Origin: Burkholderia cepacia
GTDB taxonomy: Bacteria; Pseudomonadota; Gammaproteobacteria; Burkholderiales; Burkholderiaceae
DNA length: 64,000 nucleotides
Assembly: GCF_001039005.1 (NCBI RefSeq)
Contig: NZ_LDWR01000041.1
Span: 62,001 to 126,000 of the forward strand
Direction: 5' to 3'
The position numbers and the translations under genes were made by a program. Each line of letters starts with the position of its first letter. Positions within the stretch are counted from its first letter, which is position 1. The notes under the pieces are model-generated. The model was not told the origin of the DNA and searched no databases. It saw only the letters and a program-made list of their open reading frames with translations. Of the stretch, positions 55,248-63,851 are shown piece by piece.

Positions 55248-56018
55248 ATGACCCCACCCAACGTCGTGCCGCTGTCGGCGGCCCCGCTTTACGTGCAGAT
55301 CAAGGACACGCTGCGCGCGCGCATTCTCGACGGCACCCATGCGCCGCACAGCCGGATGCCTTCCGAGCACGAGCTCTGCGCGATGTTCGACGTCAGCCGC
55401 ATCACGGTGCGCCAGGCGCTCGGCGACCTGCAGAAGGAAGGCCTGCTGTTCAAGCTGCACGGCAAGGGCACGTTCGTGTCGAAGCCGAAGGCGTTCCAGA
55501 ACGTGACGTCGCTGCAGGGTTTCGCCGAGGCGATGTCGACGATGGGCTACGAGATCGTCAACCAGTTGCGCAGCTTCCGCACCGTCAAGGCCGATCGTCA
55601 TCTCGCGACGAAGCTGAACGTGCCGGAAGGCGCGCCGCTCGTCGAGATCCATCGCGTGCGGCTGCTGAACCGCGAACCCGTATCGCTCGAACAGACCTGG
55701 GTGCCCGAAGCGCTCGGCAAGCGCCTCGCGGGCGCCGATCTCGCGACCCGCGACATCTTCCTGGTCCTGGAAAACGACTGCGGCATACCGCTCGGTCATG
55801 CCGACGTGTCGATCGACGCGATCCTCGCCGACGACGAGATCGTCGACGCGCTGCACGTCGAGGAAAGCAGCCCCGTGCTGCGCATCGAGCGCCTCACGCA
55901 CGACGCGTCGGGCGCGCCAATTGACTACGAATACCTCTACTTCCGCGGCGACGCCTTCCAGTACCGGCTGCGCATCGACCGGCAGAAGGCGCGCAAACCT
56001 GCAAGGAAACTGCGATGA
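55248..56018 (+). CDS. GntR-family (HutC subgroup) regulator with UTRA domain
   Basis: This 256-residue regulator has the winged helix ELCAMFDVSRITVRQALGDL and a C-terminal UTRA ligand domain (~95-240), including VSLEQTWVPEAL and DYEYLYFRGDAFQYRL. Its stop overlaps the start of the downstream flavoprotein gene (ATGA at 56015-56018), so regulator and enzyme are translated together. A palindrome lies just before its own start. It is the likely effector-sensing controller of the redox module. Confidence 0.92.
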   Translation: MTPPNVVPLSAAPLYVQIKDTLRARILDGTHAPHSRMPSEHELCAMFDVSRITVRQALGDLQKEGLLFKLHGKGTFVSKPKAFQNVTSLQGFAEAMSTMGYEIVNQLRSFRTVKADRHLATKLNVPEGAPLVEIHRVRLLNREPVSLEQTWVPEALGKRLAGADLATRDIFLVLENDCGIPLGHADVSIDAILADDEIVDALHVEESSPVLRIERLTHDASGAPIDYEYLYFRGDAFQYRLRIDRQKARKPARKLR

Positions 56019-57754
56019 ATACCCATGTGCTCGAATACGACGTCGTCGTGGTCGGCGGCGGCACCGCCGGCCCGATGGCAGCGATCAAGGCGAAGGAGCG
56101 CGACCCGTCCCTGCGCGTGCTGCTGCTCGAAAAGGCCAACGTGAAGCGCAGCGGCGCGATCTCGATGGGCATGGACGGGCTGAACAACGCGGTGATCCCC
56201 GGGCATGCGACGCCCGAGCAGTACACGCGCGAAATCACGATCGCCAACGACGGCATCGTCGACCAGGAAGCCGTTCATGCGTATGCGCGGCACAGCTTCG
56301 CGACGATCGAGCAGCTCGACCGCTGGGGTGTGAAGTTCGAAAAGGACGGCACCGGCGACTACGCGGTGAAGAAGGTCCATCACATGGGCTCGTACGTGCT
56401 GCCGATGCCGGAAGGACACGACATCAAGAAGGTGCTGTACCGGCAACTGAAGCGCGCGCGCATCGCGATCACGAACCGGATCGTCGCCACCCGCGTGCTG
56501 ACCGACGCGCAAGGCCGCGCGAGCGGCGTGCTCGGCTTCGACTGCCGCACCGCGGATTTCTACGTGGTTCGCGCGAAGGCCGTGATTCTCTGCTGCGGCG
56601 CGGCCGGTCGCCTCGGCCTGCCGGCGTCCGGCTACCTGATGGGCACCTACGAGAACCCGACCAACGCGGGCGACGGTTACGCGATGGCCTACCATGCGGG
56701 CGCCGCGCTCGCGAACCTCGAGTGCTTCCAGATCAATCCGCTGATCAAGGACTACAACGGCCCCGCATGTGCGTACGTGACCGGCCCGCTCGGCGGGTTC
56801 ACCGCGAACGGCAAAGGCGAGCGCTTCATCGAATGCGACTACTGGAGCGGCCAGATGATGTGGGAGTTCTACCAGGAACTGCAAAGCGGCAACGGCCCCG
56901 TGTTCCTGAAGCTCGATCATCTCGCCGAAGAAACGATCCGCACCATCGAGCAGATCCTGCATACGAACGAGCGTCCGAGCCGCGGCCGCTTCCATGCGGG
57001 GCGTGGCACCGACTACCGACACCAGATGGTCGAGATGCACATCTCCGAGATCGGCTTCTGCAGCGGCCATAGCGCATCCGGCGTGTATGTGAACGCCCGC
57101 GCGGAAACGACCGTGCCGGGGCTGTACGCGGCCGGCGACATGGCGGCCGTCCCGCACAACTACATGCTCGGCGCCTTCACGTACGGCTGGTTCGCCGGCC
57201 GGAACGCGGCCGACGATGTCGCGGGCCGCGACCACACGCCGGTGGACGACCAACAGGTCGACGCCGAGCGCGCCCGCGTGCTCGCCCCGCTGTTACGCGA
57301 GCGCGGCCTCGCACCGGCGCAGGTCGAATACAAGCTGCGCCGCATGGTGAACGACTATCTGCAACCGCCGAAGGTGACGCGCAAGATGGAAATCGGGCTG
57401 CAACGTTTCGACGAGATTACTGAGGATATCGAAGAGATCAAGGCGAACCATCCGCATGAACTGATGCGTGCGGCAGAAGTGCGCGCGATCCGCGACTGCG
57501 CGGAAATGGCCGCGCGCGCATCGCTGTTCCGCACCGAGAGCCGCTGGGGGCTGTACCACCACCGCGTCGACTTCCCGCACCGCAACGACGCCGACTGGTT
57601 CTGCCACACCTGGCTGCGCAAGAGCGCCGATGGCGCGATGCGCAGCGAGAAGCGGCCGGTCGAGCCTTATATCGTGCCGCTCGCCGACGACGAACGCAGC
57701 GCCTATGCGCATCTGCGCATCCGCGAACCGGCCGCCCCCGCGGCCGCCCTCTGA
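56015..57754 (+). CDS. FAD-dependent oxidoreductase, AprA / fumarate-reductase flavoprotein family
   Basis: This 579-residue flavoprotein has the N-terminal FAD-binding motif VVVGGGTAGPMAAIKAKE and a C-terminal FAD motif TTVPGLYAAGDMAAVP. The general fold is that of succinate dehydrogenase/fumarate reductase and adenylylsulfate reductase alpha subunits. Pairing with a two-cluster ferredoxin resembles AprBA more than SdhAB. No sat, dsr or quinone-membrane genes are nearby, so sulfate metabolism is not supported. The substrate is unknown. It is translationally coupled to the GntR/UTRA regulator. Confidence 0.85.
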   Translation: MNTHVLEYDVVVVGGGTAGPMAAIKAKERDPSLRVLLLEKANVKRSGAISMGMDGLNNAVIPGHATPEQYTREITIANDGIVDQEAVHAYARHSFATIEQLDRWGVKFEKDGTGDYAVKKVHHMGSYVLPMPEGHDIKKVLYRQLKRARIAITNRIVATRVLTDAQGRASGVLGFDCRTADFYVVRAKAVILCCGAAGRLGLPASGYLMGTYENPTNAGDGYAMAYHAGAALANLECFQINPLIKDYNGPACAYVTGPLGGFTANGKGERFIECDYWSGQMMWEFYQELQSGNGPVFLKLDHLAEETIRTIEQILHTNERPSRGRFHAGRGTDYRHQMVEMHISEIGFCSGHSASGVYVNARAETTVPGLYAAGDMAAVPHNYMLGAFTYGWFAGRNAADDVAGRDHTPVDDQQVDAERARVLAPLLRERGLAPAQVEYKLRRMVNDYLQPPKVTRKMEIGLQRFDEITEDIEEIKANHPHELMRAAEVRAIRDCAEMAARASLFRTESRWGLYHHRVDFPHRNDADWFCHTWLRKSADGAMRSEKRPVEPYIVPLADDERSAYAHLRIREPAAPAAAL

Positions 57755-57765
57755 GGAGCCCTACC

Positions 57766-58011
57766 TTGCCCCATACCCCGCACGACATCTTCCTGCGCAG
57801 CAGCGCGCCCGTCACGATCGACGAGGAATTGTGCATCGCCGACAAGGGCTGCACCGTCTGTGTCGACGTGTGCCCGCTCGACCTGCTTGCGATCGACGTG
57901 ACCAAAGGCAAGGCGTACATGCAGTTCGACGAATGCTGGTACTGCATGCCGTGCGAGCGCGATTGCCCGACCGGTGCCGTCAAGGTCGACATCCCTTACC
58001 TGCTGCGCTGA
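57766..58011 (+). CDS. Ferredoxin-like protein with two [4Fe-4S] sites (AprB-like)
   Basis: This 81-residue iron-sulfur protein uses a TTG start at 57766, preceded by GAGGAG at 7-base spacing; no ATG fits. Cluster-binding cysteines are in CIADKGCTVCVDVCPLD and CWYCMPCERDCPTG, giving two four-cysteine sets. It starts 11 bases after the flavoprotein gene and is presumably its electron-transfer partner. It lacks the long C-terminal tail of AprB from sulfur oxidisers, so it is a short variant. Confidence 0.9.
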   Translation: MPHTPHDIFLRSSAPVTIDEELCIADKGCTVCVDVCPLDLLAIDVTKGKAYMQFDECWYCMPCERDCPTGAVKVDIPYLLR

Positions 58012-58126
58012 CCGGGCACGCGGACCGTGCATCGACGACGTGACGGCTCGCACATCGCCATGCCACGCCGCCTGTGCACCGCATTTCCGTGAGCAGCCGC
58101 CCTTTCATCGAACCGACCTTTTGCCC

Positions 58127-59122
58127 ATGACCGCTTTCTCTTCCTCCGCCCCACTGCCCGGCACGCACGATCCGGATCTTGCCGCGCTCGTCGCCCGCCT
58201 CTCCGCGCCCGACGCGTCCGTGCGCCGCATTGCGCTGTTCGAACTCGCCGATCTCGGGGACCCCGGGCTCGTACCTGCGTTCGTCGCGGCGCTGCGCGAC
58301 GATCCGTCGGCCGACGTGCGCGGCGAAGCGGCCCGTGTGCTCGGTGCGTGGGAACAGCCCGACGTCGTCGACGCGCTGTGCGGCGCGTTGCTCGACCCGG
58401 GCGACGGCGTGCGCGCCGCCGCGGCGCAGAGCCTGTCCGAACTCAAGGACGCCACATCGGGCCCCGTGCTGTGCCGCTGGGCCGACCGGACCGAGCCGTT
58501 CGTGCGCGGCGCCGTGCTGCACGGATTGCGCGAGTTGCGCGTGCCCGATGCGTTCGCGCCCGCGCTGCACGCGCTCGATGCCGAATCCGCGGCCGTACGC
58601 GCCGAAGCCGTCGCGGTGCTCGGCTGGCTCAAGACGCCGCATGCGCTGCCGCCGCTCGCCCGAATCGCGACAACCGATGCCGATGCGGACGTGCGGCGCG
58701 CCGCGGTCGGCGCGATCGGGTTCGCGACGCCCGACGATGCAGCCGTCGTCGGCGCGCTGCTCGCCGCGCTGCGCGACCGCGAATGGCAGGTGCGCGAGGA
58801 AGCGGCCGCCACGCTCGGCAAGCTGCGCATCGCAGACGCACGCGAGGCGCTCGTCGCAGCGCTCGGCGACGATTACTGGCAGGTGCGCTTGCGCGCCACG
58901 CGGGCACTCGGGCAACTGCGCGATGCCGCCGCGGCACCGGCGATCGTCGTGCTGCTCTCGCATGCGATCAGCAATCTGCGCAAGGAAGCCGCGCTTGCGC
59001 TCGGCGAATTGCGCGACCGTGCGGCGCTGCCCGCGCTGGCCGACGCGCTCGAGGACCGCGATCCCGAGGTACGCAAGGCCGTGCGGATCGCGATCCGGCA
59101 AATCGACGAGGCTGCGCGATGA
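58127..59122 (+). CDS. HEAT-repeat protein
   Basis: This 331-residue protein is made of about ten HEAT/PBS-lyase-type helical repeats. Typical units are DPGLVPAFVAALRDDPSADV, REALVAALGDDYWQVRLRAT and RAALPALADALEDRDPEVRK. It has no signal peptide. Such proteins act as scaffolds or bilin-lyase-like factors; here it may assemble or regulate the flavoprotein/ferredoxin pair 115 bases upstream. The stop overlaps the next gene's start by four bases. Confidence 0.88.
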   Translation: MTAFSSSAPLPGTHDPDLAALVARLSAPDASVRRIALFELADLGDPGLVPAFVAALRDDPSADVRGEAARVLGAWEQPDVVDALCGALLDPGDGVRAAAAQSLSELKDATSGPVLCRWADRTEPFVRGAVLHGLRELRVPDAFAPALHALDAESAAVRAEAVAVLGWLKTPHALPPLARIATTDADADVRRAAVGAIGFATPDDAAVVGALLAALRDREWQVREEAAATLGKLRIADAREALVAALGDDYWQVRLRATRALGQLRDAAAAPAIVVLLSHAISNLRKEAALALGELRDRAALPALADALEDRDPEVRKAVRIAIRQIDEAAR

Positions 59123-59397
59123 TCTCGCCGACCGAAATCGCACTCGATCATCCGGCTCGCGCACTGACACTCCGCTGGCCGGACGGCGACACGCAGCGCA
59201 TCGGCTATGCGCAGTTGCGCCGCGATTGCCCGTGCGCGGAATGCCGAAGGATCCGGCTCGCCGGTGGCCGTGTCGATGCGCGGCCCGATCTGACACTGGA
59301 CGGCGTGGAAGCGGCCGGCTACGGCATCCGCCTCGTGTTCGGCGACGGTCATGCGCGCGGCATCTATCCGTGGCCGTATCTGGCGGATATGACGTAG
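59119..59397 (+). CDS. DUF971 (GBBH-like N-terminal domain) protein
   Basis: This 92-residue protein begins MISPTEIALDHPARALTLRW. The cysteine-bearing motif DCPCAECRRIRLAGG and the end YPWPYLADM match DUF971. This domain also forms the N-terminus of gamma-butyrobetaine hydroxylase and occurs near iron-sulfur systems. The ATGA overlap with the HEAT gene shows coupling. Its role in the module is unknown; metal or cluster handling is a guess. Confidence 0.85.
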   Translation: MISPTEIALDHPARALTLRWPDGDTQRIGYAQLRRDCPCAECRRIRLAGGRVDARPDLTLDGVEAAGYGIRLVFGDGHARGIYPWPYLADMT

Positions 59398-59535
59398 CGT
59401 GAGACGGCGCGACGAAGCAACCGCCGTCGCGCCCCTGACGCGCCTCCCGCAGCCGCGCGGGCAAGATGGCAGACGCGCAGAAACGCTGCGATACTGACGC
59501 CCACGATCGTCTCGATCCATCGCGGGAGCAAGCAC

Positions 59536-60420
59536 ATGCAAACGGCAGTCGGATTCATCGGCCTCGGCGTGATGGGCACGCCGATGGCGCTCAATCTTGC
59601 ACGGGCCGGCACGCCGCTCGTCGTGTGGAGCCGTTCGCACGGCAGCGACGATGCGCTGCGCGACGCCGACGCGCGCGTCGCGGAACGTCCGGACGACGTG
59701 TTCGCAGCCTGCCGCACCGTGATCCTGATGCTCGCGAACGACGCCGCGATCGACACCGTCCTCGGACGCGGCACGCCCGATTTCGGTCATCGTGTCGCCG
59801 GGCACGTGATCGTGAACATGGGCACCACGTCGCCCGAGTACTCGCGCGCGCTGGCCGACGAGATCGTCGCCGCGTCGGGTCGTTATGTCGAGGCGCCCGT
59901 GTCGGGCTCGCGCAAGCCGGCCGAAGCGGGCCAGCTCGTCGTGATGCTGGCCGGCGCGCCGGACGACGTCGATGCAATCCGCCCACTCATGAAGCCGCTG
60001 TGCCGCGACAGCTTCGTGTGCGGCGACGTGCCGTCGGCGCTGACGATGAAGCTCGCCGTCAACCTGTTCCTGATCACGATGGCCACCGGCCTGACCGAAG
60101 CCACGCATTTCGCGCAACGGCACGGTATCGACCTCGCGCGCTTCGCCGACGTGCTGAACGCCGGCCCGATGGCGAGCGACGTGTCGCGCGTGAAGCTCGG
60201 CAAGCTCGTCGAACAGGATTTCTCGGTGCAGGCCGCGATCACCGACGTGCTGAAGAATGCGCGCCTCGTCGCCGAATCCGCGCGCAACATCGGCATCGCG
60301 TCGCCGCTGCTCGACATCTGCCACGCGCTCTACCGCGAGGCCGAGCAGGCCGGACACGGATCGGACGACATGGTCGCCGTGATCCGCGCGATCGAGCAGC
60401 GTACCGAGGATGCGCGATGA
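59536..60420 (+). CDS. NAD(P)-dependent 3-hydroxyisobutyrate dehydrogenase family protein
   Basis: This 294-residue beta-hydroxyacid dehydrogenase has the dinucleotide motif VGFIGLGVMGTPMALNLARA. The substrate loop is EAPVSGSRKPAEAGQLVVML and the catalytic Lys is in ALTMKLAVNLF. It is a paralogue of the enzyme at 34655. Glyoxylate/succinic-semialdehyde reductase-type members also look like this, so the substrate is open. A Nudix gene follows after 51 bases. Confidence 0.86.
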   Translation: MQTAVGFIGLGVMGTPMALNLARAGTPLVVWSRSHGSDDALRDADARVAERPDDVFAACRTVILMLANDAAIDTVLGRGTPDFGHRVAGHVIVNMGTTSPEYSRALADEIVAASGRYVEAPVSGSRKPAEAGQLVVMLAGAPDDVDAIRPLMKPLCRDSFVCGDVPSALTMKLAVNLFLITMATGLTEATHFAQRHGIDLARFADVLNAGPMASDVSRVKLGKLVEQDFSVQAAITDVLKNARLVAESARNIGIASPLLDICHALYREAEQAGHGSDDMVAVIRAIEQRTEDAR

Positions 60421-60471
60421 ACTCTCGCCGGCCCTCGCGTGCGTGCGAACCCTCTTCCAGGTAGCGCCGTC

Positions 60472-60963
60472 ATGTCAGATTCGTCTCGCCTCCCGACCGG
60501 TGCCGCGCCGCCCGTACGCGCCGTTCCCGCCGTGATCGGCGTCGTTCTTCGGGAACGCGACGTGCTGCTGGTGCGCCGAGCGAATCCGCCCGACGCAGGC
60601 TGCTGGGGATTTCCCGGCGGCAAGATCGAATCGGGAGAAACCGTCGCGGACGCCGCCGTGCGCGAGATCGCCGAGGAGACCTCGATCGACGTCGACGCGC
60701 TGGACGTGTTCACCGCGCTGGATGCGTTCGATCATGACGCCGCCGGCGGCCTGCGCCAGCATTACGTGCTGGTCGCCGTGCTGTGCAGATGGTTGCGCGG
60801 CACGCCCGTTGCGGGCGACGATGCGCTCGAGGCGCGCTGGTTCGATCTCGCCGAACTCGACCGGGACGATCTGCCGATGAGCGCGGGGATGCAGGACGTC
60901 GCGCGACGGGCGATCGAGCGGGCCGAAACCCTTCGCGGCGGGCAGCAGCGACAACCCACTTGA
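60472..60963 (+). CDS. Nudix hydrolase
   Basis: This 163-residue protein starts at MSDSSRLPTGAAPP. The Nudix box, beginning GKIESGETVADAAVREIAEE, fits GX5EX7REUXEEXGU except that the last glycine is Ser. Metal-binding glutamates are intact. WGFPGGKIE and AVIGVVLRERDVLLVRR resemble MutT-like or ADP-sugar hydrolases, and the substrate is not resolved. It may be co-transcribed with the upstream dehydrogenase and the downstream GNAT gene. Confidence 0.88.
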   Translation: MSDSSRLPTGAAPPVRAVPAVIGVVLRERDVLLVRRANPPDAGCWGFPGGKIESGETVADAAVREIAEETSIDVDALDVFTALDAFDHDAAGGLRQHYVLVAVLCRWLRGTPVAGDDALEARWFDLAELDRDDLPMSAGMQDVARRAIERAETLRGGQQRQPT

Positions 60964-61021
60964 ATCATCGCCGTCTGTCACGCGTCGTCCTCCGAATCCC
61001 CGAATCACCCCACGTCAAACC

Positions 61022-61471
61022 ATGATCCGAATTCGCAAGTCCACCGAGGCCGACGGCACACGCGTGCTGGACATCTGGCGCAGCGCGGTCGATGCAACGC
61101 ACCACTTCCTGAGCGCCGACGACCGTCGCGCGATCGAATCCGAAGTCGTAATGTTTCTACCCGTCGCGCCGCTCGATCTGGCCGTCGACGAAACCGATCG
61201 GCCGATCGGCTTCATGCTGCTCGACGGCAGTCACATGGAAGCGCTGTTCATCGACCCCGCTCACCATGGCAAAGGGGTCGGGCGCCTGCTGGTGGAAGAA
61301 GCGCTCAAGCGCCATCCCGACCTGTCGACCGACGTCAACGAGCAGAACGAACTGGCGGCGGAATTCTATGAAAGGCTCGGATTCGAGCGCTGCGGGCGGT
61401 CGGCGCTCGACGGACAGGGGCGGCCCTATCCGCTGATCCACCTGCGTTATCGCGGTGGCGCTCGCGTCTGA
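61022..61471 (+). CDS. GNAT family N-acetyltransferase (YjaB-like)
   Basis: This 149-residue acetyltransferase carries the acetyl-CoA-binding loop HHGKGVGRLLVEEAL after the strand MEALFIDPA. VNEQNELAAEFYERLGFE is the usual GNAT C-terminal motif. The N-terminus MIRIRKSTEADGTRVLDIWR and overall length resemble E. coli YjaB. The acceptor is unknown. It lies 58 bases after the Nudix gene and converges with the TetR gene. Confidence 0.88.
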   Translation: MIRIRKSTEADGTRVLDIWRSAVDATHHFLSADDRRAIESEVVMFLPVAPLDLAVDETDRPIGFMLLDGSHMEALFIDPAHHGKGVGRLLVEEALKRHPDLSTDVNEQNELAAEFYERLGFERCGRSALDGQGRPYPLIHLRYRGGARV

Positions 61472-61614
61472 CGAGACTTGGGGAAAGCGCGTCACCGCAT
61501 CGCCTGAAGCGCTTCGCGTGAACCACGCACCGAACGGGTCGACGCACTCGCTCGCCCCCCGTTCAACGATACCCGTGCAATCCATGCATCACCGGTATCG
61601 CGCACCTCGCACCG

Positions 61615-62181
61615 TTACGCGCGCCGACGCGGAAGCATGCTCTCGACGGCCGTGAACGCGCGCTGCATGAAGCGGTTGAACCGCTCGGCGTCGCGCCGCA
61701 GCCCGGCCTGCTGGCCGCCGATCAGACACAGGTGTGCAACCTGCCCCACGATCTCGGCTTCACCCGGCATGCGAACCCACCGACGCGACGTCTCGACCGC
61801 GAATGCCAGACGCGTGGCATCGACGCGCTGCTGGAATTCCGCCACGAGCGGGTCGTGCAGCGCCCACGCGCGGATCGCCACTTCGCGTCCCGGCCGCTTC
61901 TCCGCTGCGATGCGCAGGTAGCGCGTCAGCGTGTCGCCCACGCTGCGGCCGTCCGCCGCGTAGGCGAGCATGCGCGCCGTGTAGTCGTCCTCCCACGCGG
62001 TCAGCAGCGTCCGGACGAAGTCTTCGCGATTGCGGAAGTGGTGATAGAACGATCCGCGGGTGACGTTCAGCCGTCGCGCGAGGCTCTCGGCTGAAATGCC
62101 CGCATACCCTTCTCCGTCGAGGGCATCGAAGCCCGCTGCAATCCAGTCGTTTCGAGTCAGTTTGCTCATCGGCATCGCCAT
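61615..62181 (-). CDS. TetR-family transcriptional regulator
   Basis: This regulator is up to 188 residues long. The helix-turn-helix is SAESLARRLNVTRGSFYHHF and the ligand domain is C-terminal. Three in-frame ATGs cluster at the start (62181, 62175, 62169). The first sits inside a perfect inverted repeat (62178-62196), so a downstream ATG may be the true start or the operator overlaps it. It is divergent from a DJ-1/PfpI gene. Confidence 0.88.
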   Translation of the reverse strand: MAMPMSKLTRNDWIAAGFDALDGEGYAGISAESLARRLNVTRGSFYHHFRNREDFVRTLLTAWEDDYTARMLAYAADGRSVGDTLTRYLRIAAEKRPGREVAIRAWALHDPLVAEFQQRVDATRLAFAVETSRRWVRMPGEAEIVGQVAHLCLIGGQQAGLRRDAERFNRFMQRAFTAVESMLPRRRA

Positions 62182-62196
62182 ACAGGCTGTGTATGG
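62178..62196. promoter_or_regulatory. Candidate TetR operator
   Basis: CCATACA (62178-62184), five bases, TGTATGG (62190-62196) is an exact inverted repeat overlapping the first possible tetR start codon and lying 71 bases before the divergent DJ-1-like gene. Confidence 0.5.
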
Positions 62197-62266
62197 TGCG
62201 GCATGGACAGATAGGCTGCGAACTCTATCACGGCCGCCGCCGCTTCCGGCATGGTGCCGCTTACTC

Positions 62267-62932
62267 ATGGAGTTCGCGTTGAAAGACATCGCTCTCGTCG
62301 CATTCGACCAGTTCACCGATATCGACCTGTTCCTGATGTGGGACATTCTCGGCCGCAACACCACGGACTGGCGCGTTCGGATTCTCGGTGCGCAGCCGGT
62401 GCTGCATTCCGCGCATGGCCTGCCCATTCCCGTTCATGGCCCACTGTCGGATGCCAATCGCACCGACGCGGTCCTGTTCTCGAGCGGCAAGCAAGGGATA
62501 CCGGCCGCGCTGGCGAACCCGGATTTCCTGCCGTCGTTCGATCTCGATCCGGCACGCCAGCGCATCGGGTCGATTTGCGCCGGAGCCTTTATTCTCGAAC
62601 AGCTCGGGTTGTTGCCGGACGGCCAGGCAACAACCCATCCCGACGCGCGAAACGGTCTACTGGCACGCGGACTGCAGGCACTGGACCAGCCGCTCGTGTG
62701 TCGCGGCAACGTCGCGACCGCAGGCGGATGCCTTGCGGCAGTCTATCTGACGGGATGGCTGGTGGAATCGATGTTCGACGCGGACAAGCGACGCGAGACC
62801 TTGCGGCCCGTGCTGCCTGCCGGACAACGGGAGATTTACGAGAATCTGATCGAATTCAGCATCAGGCAGGGTGCGGGGCAAACCACGGGCTCGATCCGGA
62901 TGTTCGAAGGAAGAAGCGGGCTTCCAGCGTGA
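62267..62932 (+). CDS. DJ-1/PfpI family protein
   Basis: This 221-residue class I glutamine-amidotransferase-like protein has the nucleophile elbow with Cys104 in GSICAGAFILEQLG. The N-terminal acidic partner is in VAFDQFTDIDLF. Members include isonitrile hydratase, glyoxalase III-like enzymes and the sensor domains of AraC regulators. There is no AraC DNA-binding domain here. It is divergent from tetR across the operator, so it is the likely regulated gene. It ends 3 bases before the convergent 2H-phosphoesterase gene. Confidence 0.87.
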   Translation: MEFALKDIALVAFDQFTDIDLFLMWDILGRNTTDWRVRILGAQPVLHSAHGLPIPVHGPLSDANRTDAVLFSSGKQGIPAALANPDFLPSFDLDPARQRIGSICAGAFILEQLGLLPDGQATTHPDARNGLLARGLQALDQPLVCRGNVATAGGCLAAVYLTGWLVESMFDADKRRETLRPVLPAGQREIYENLIEFSIRQGAGQTTGSIRMFEGRSGLPA

Positions 62933-62935
62933 CGA

Positions 62936-63538
62936 TCAGACCGCGGCACTGCCGATCGTCAGCGGCCAGCGCCCTATTACATCGTAGTGCGTCCTGCCGA
63001 GCCAACTGTGGATCAGGACGAATTCGCGGACGGTCCAGGTAATCGGGTCGATCTTGTACTGCTCGGGCCTGCGCTCGCCGTACAACAACGTCAGGTGGGG
63101 CGTGAACCGCGCGCCTGAAACACGCAGGCCTGCCTTTCTCAGCGCATCTCGAAGTTGCTGCTGAAAGTCGATCAGTATGTCCAGCCCTGCGCTCCCGGTC
63201 AGCACCAGAGGCTGATTGCCCGGCCGCCCATTGAAGCTGAGGAGCCGATCAAAGGTGACGCCGAACGACGGCACATCAATGCGATCCGCCGCGGCACATG
63301 CACGCGCGATGGTGGCGTATGGCACATAAGCAAAATCGCCCAGTGTGTGCAGCGTGACATGCAGACGCGCCGTGTGCAGCACCCGGCCCTTCCCCGGCTT
63401 CCCGGACTGCAAGCGCTCAGTCATCCCGACGATATTTTCAGCCGTGGCCGGATCGGGCATCGCCGCGAAGAAAAAGCGATGCTCGGGAACCGGTGGCGGT
63501 ACGTCGAATCCGGGCAGCGTCAGTTGGGTCAAGGCCAT
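62936..63538 (-). CDS. thpR: 2H phosphoesterase / 2'-5' RNA ligase family protein (ThpR-like)
   Basis: This 200-residue two-histidine phosphoesterase has catalytic HxT motifs HVTLHTL (His60) and, in the second half, HLTLLYG. ThpR-type enzymes hydrolyse RNA 2',3'-cyclic phosphodiesters and can ligate 2'-5' ends in vitro. The start MALTQLTLPGFDVPPPVPEH is followed by the typical RFFFAAMPD strand. The physiological substrate is unknown. Confidence 0.88.
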   Translation of the reverse strand: MALTQLTLPGFDVPPPVPEHRFFFAAMPDPATAENIVGMTERLQSGKPGKGRVLHTARLHVTLHTLGDFAYVPYATIARACAAADRIDVPSFGVTFDRLLSFNGRPGNQPLVLTGSAGLDILIDFQQQLRDALRKAGLRVSGARFTPHLTLLYGERRPEQYKIDPITWTVREFVLIHSWLGRTHYDVIGRWPLTIGSAAV

Positions 63539-63851
63539 ATTGCAGATACGCCGACGGCAACGTCTTCATTGTCGTTAATCGAAAAACACCCCCCGGCTGA
63601 TATCCCTGCCGGGCCCCCGCATCATCCGATGCGGCACGCTGCCAACGATGCACCGACCGCTGGACCGGGTATCAACGCGTCAATGCCCGGTTCTGGAACT
63701 GGACGTCGACAGCAAACCCGTGGCACAAGGTCGCGAACGGTGAAATGGCGAAAACGATCGTGTCTCGGGCTGAACGCGCCTTTCACCGGCCCGAAGATGC
63801 TAACCTCTCGGCCAAACCAAACAACACCGCATGAAGTAACAGGATTCAACC
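63539..63851 (+). other. Intergenic region before the exonuclease gene
   Basis: This 313-base gap has no supported gene and no clear operator. It should include the promoters of both divergent flanking genes. Confidence 0.3.
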
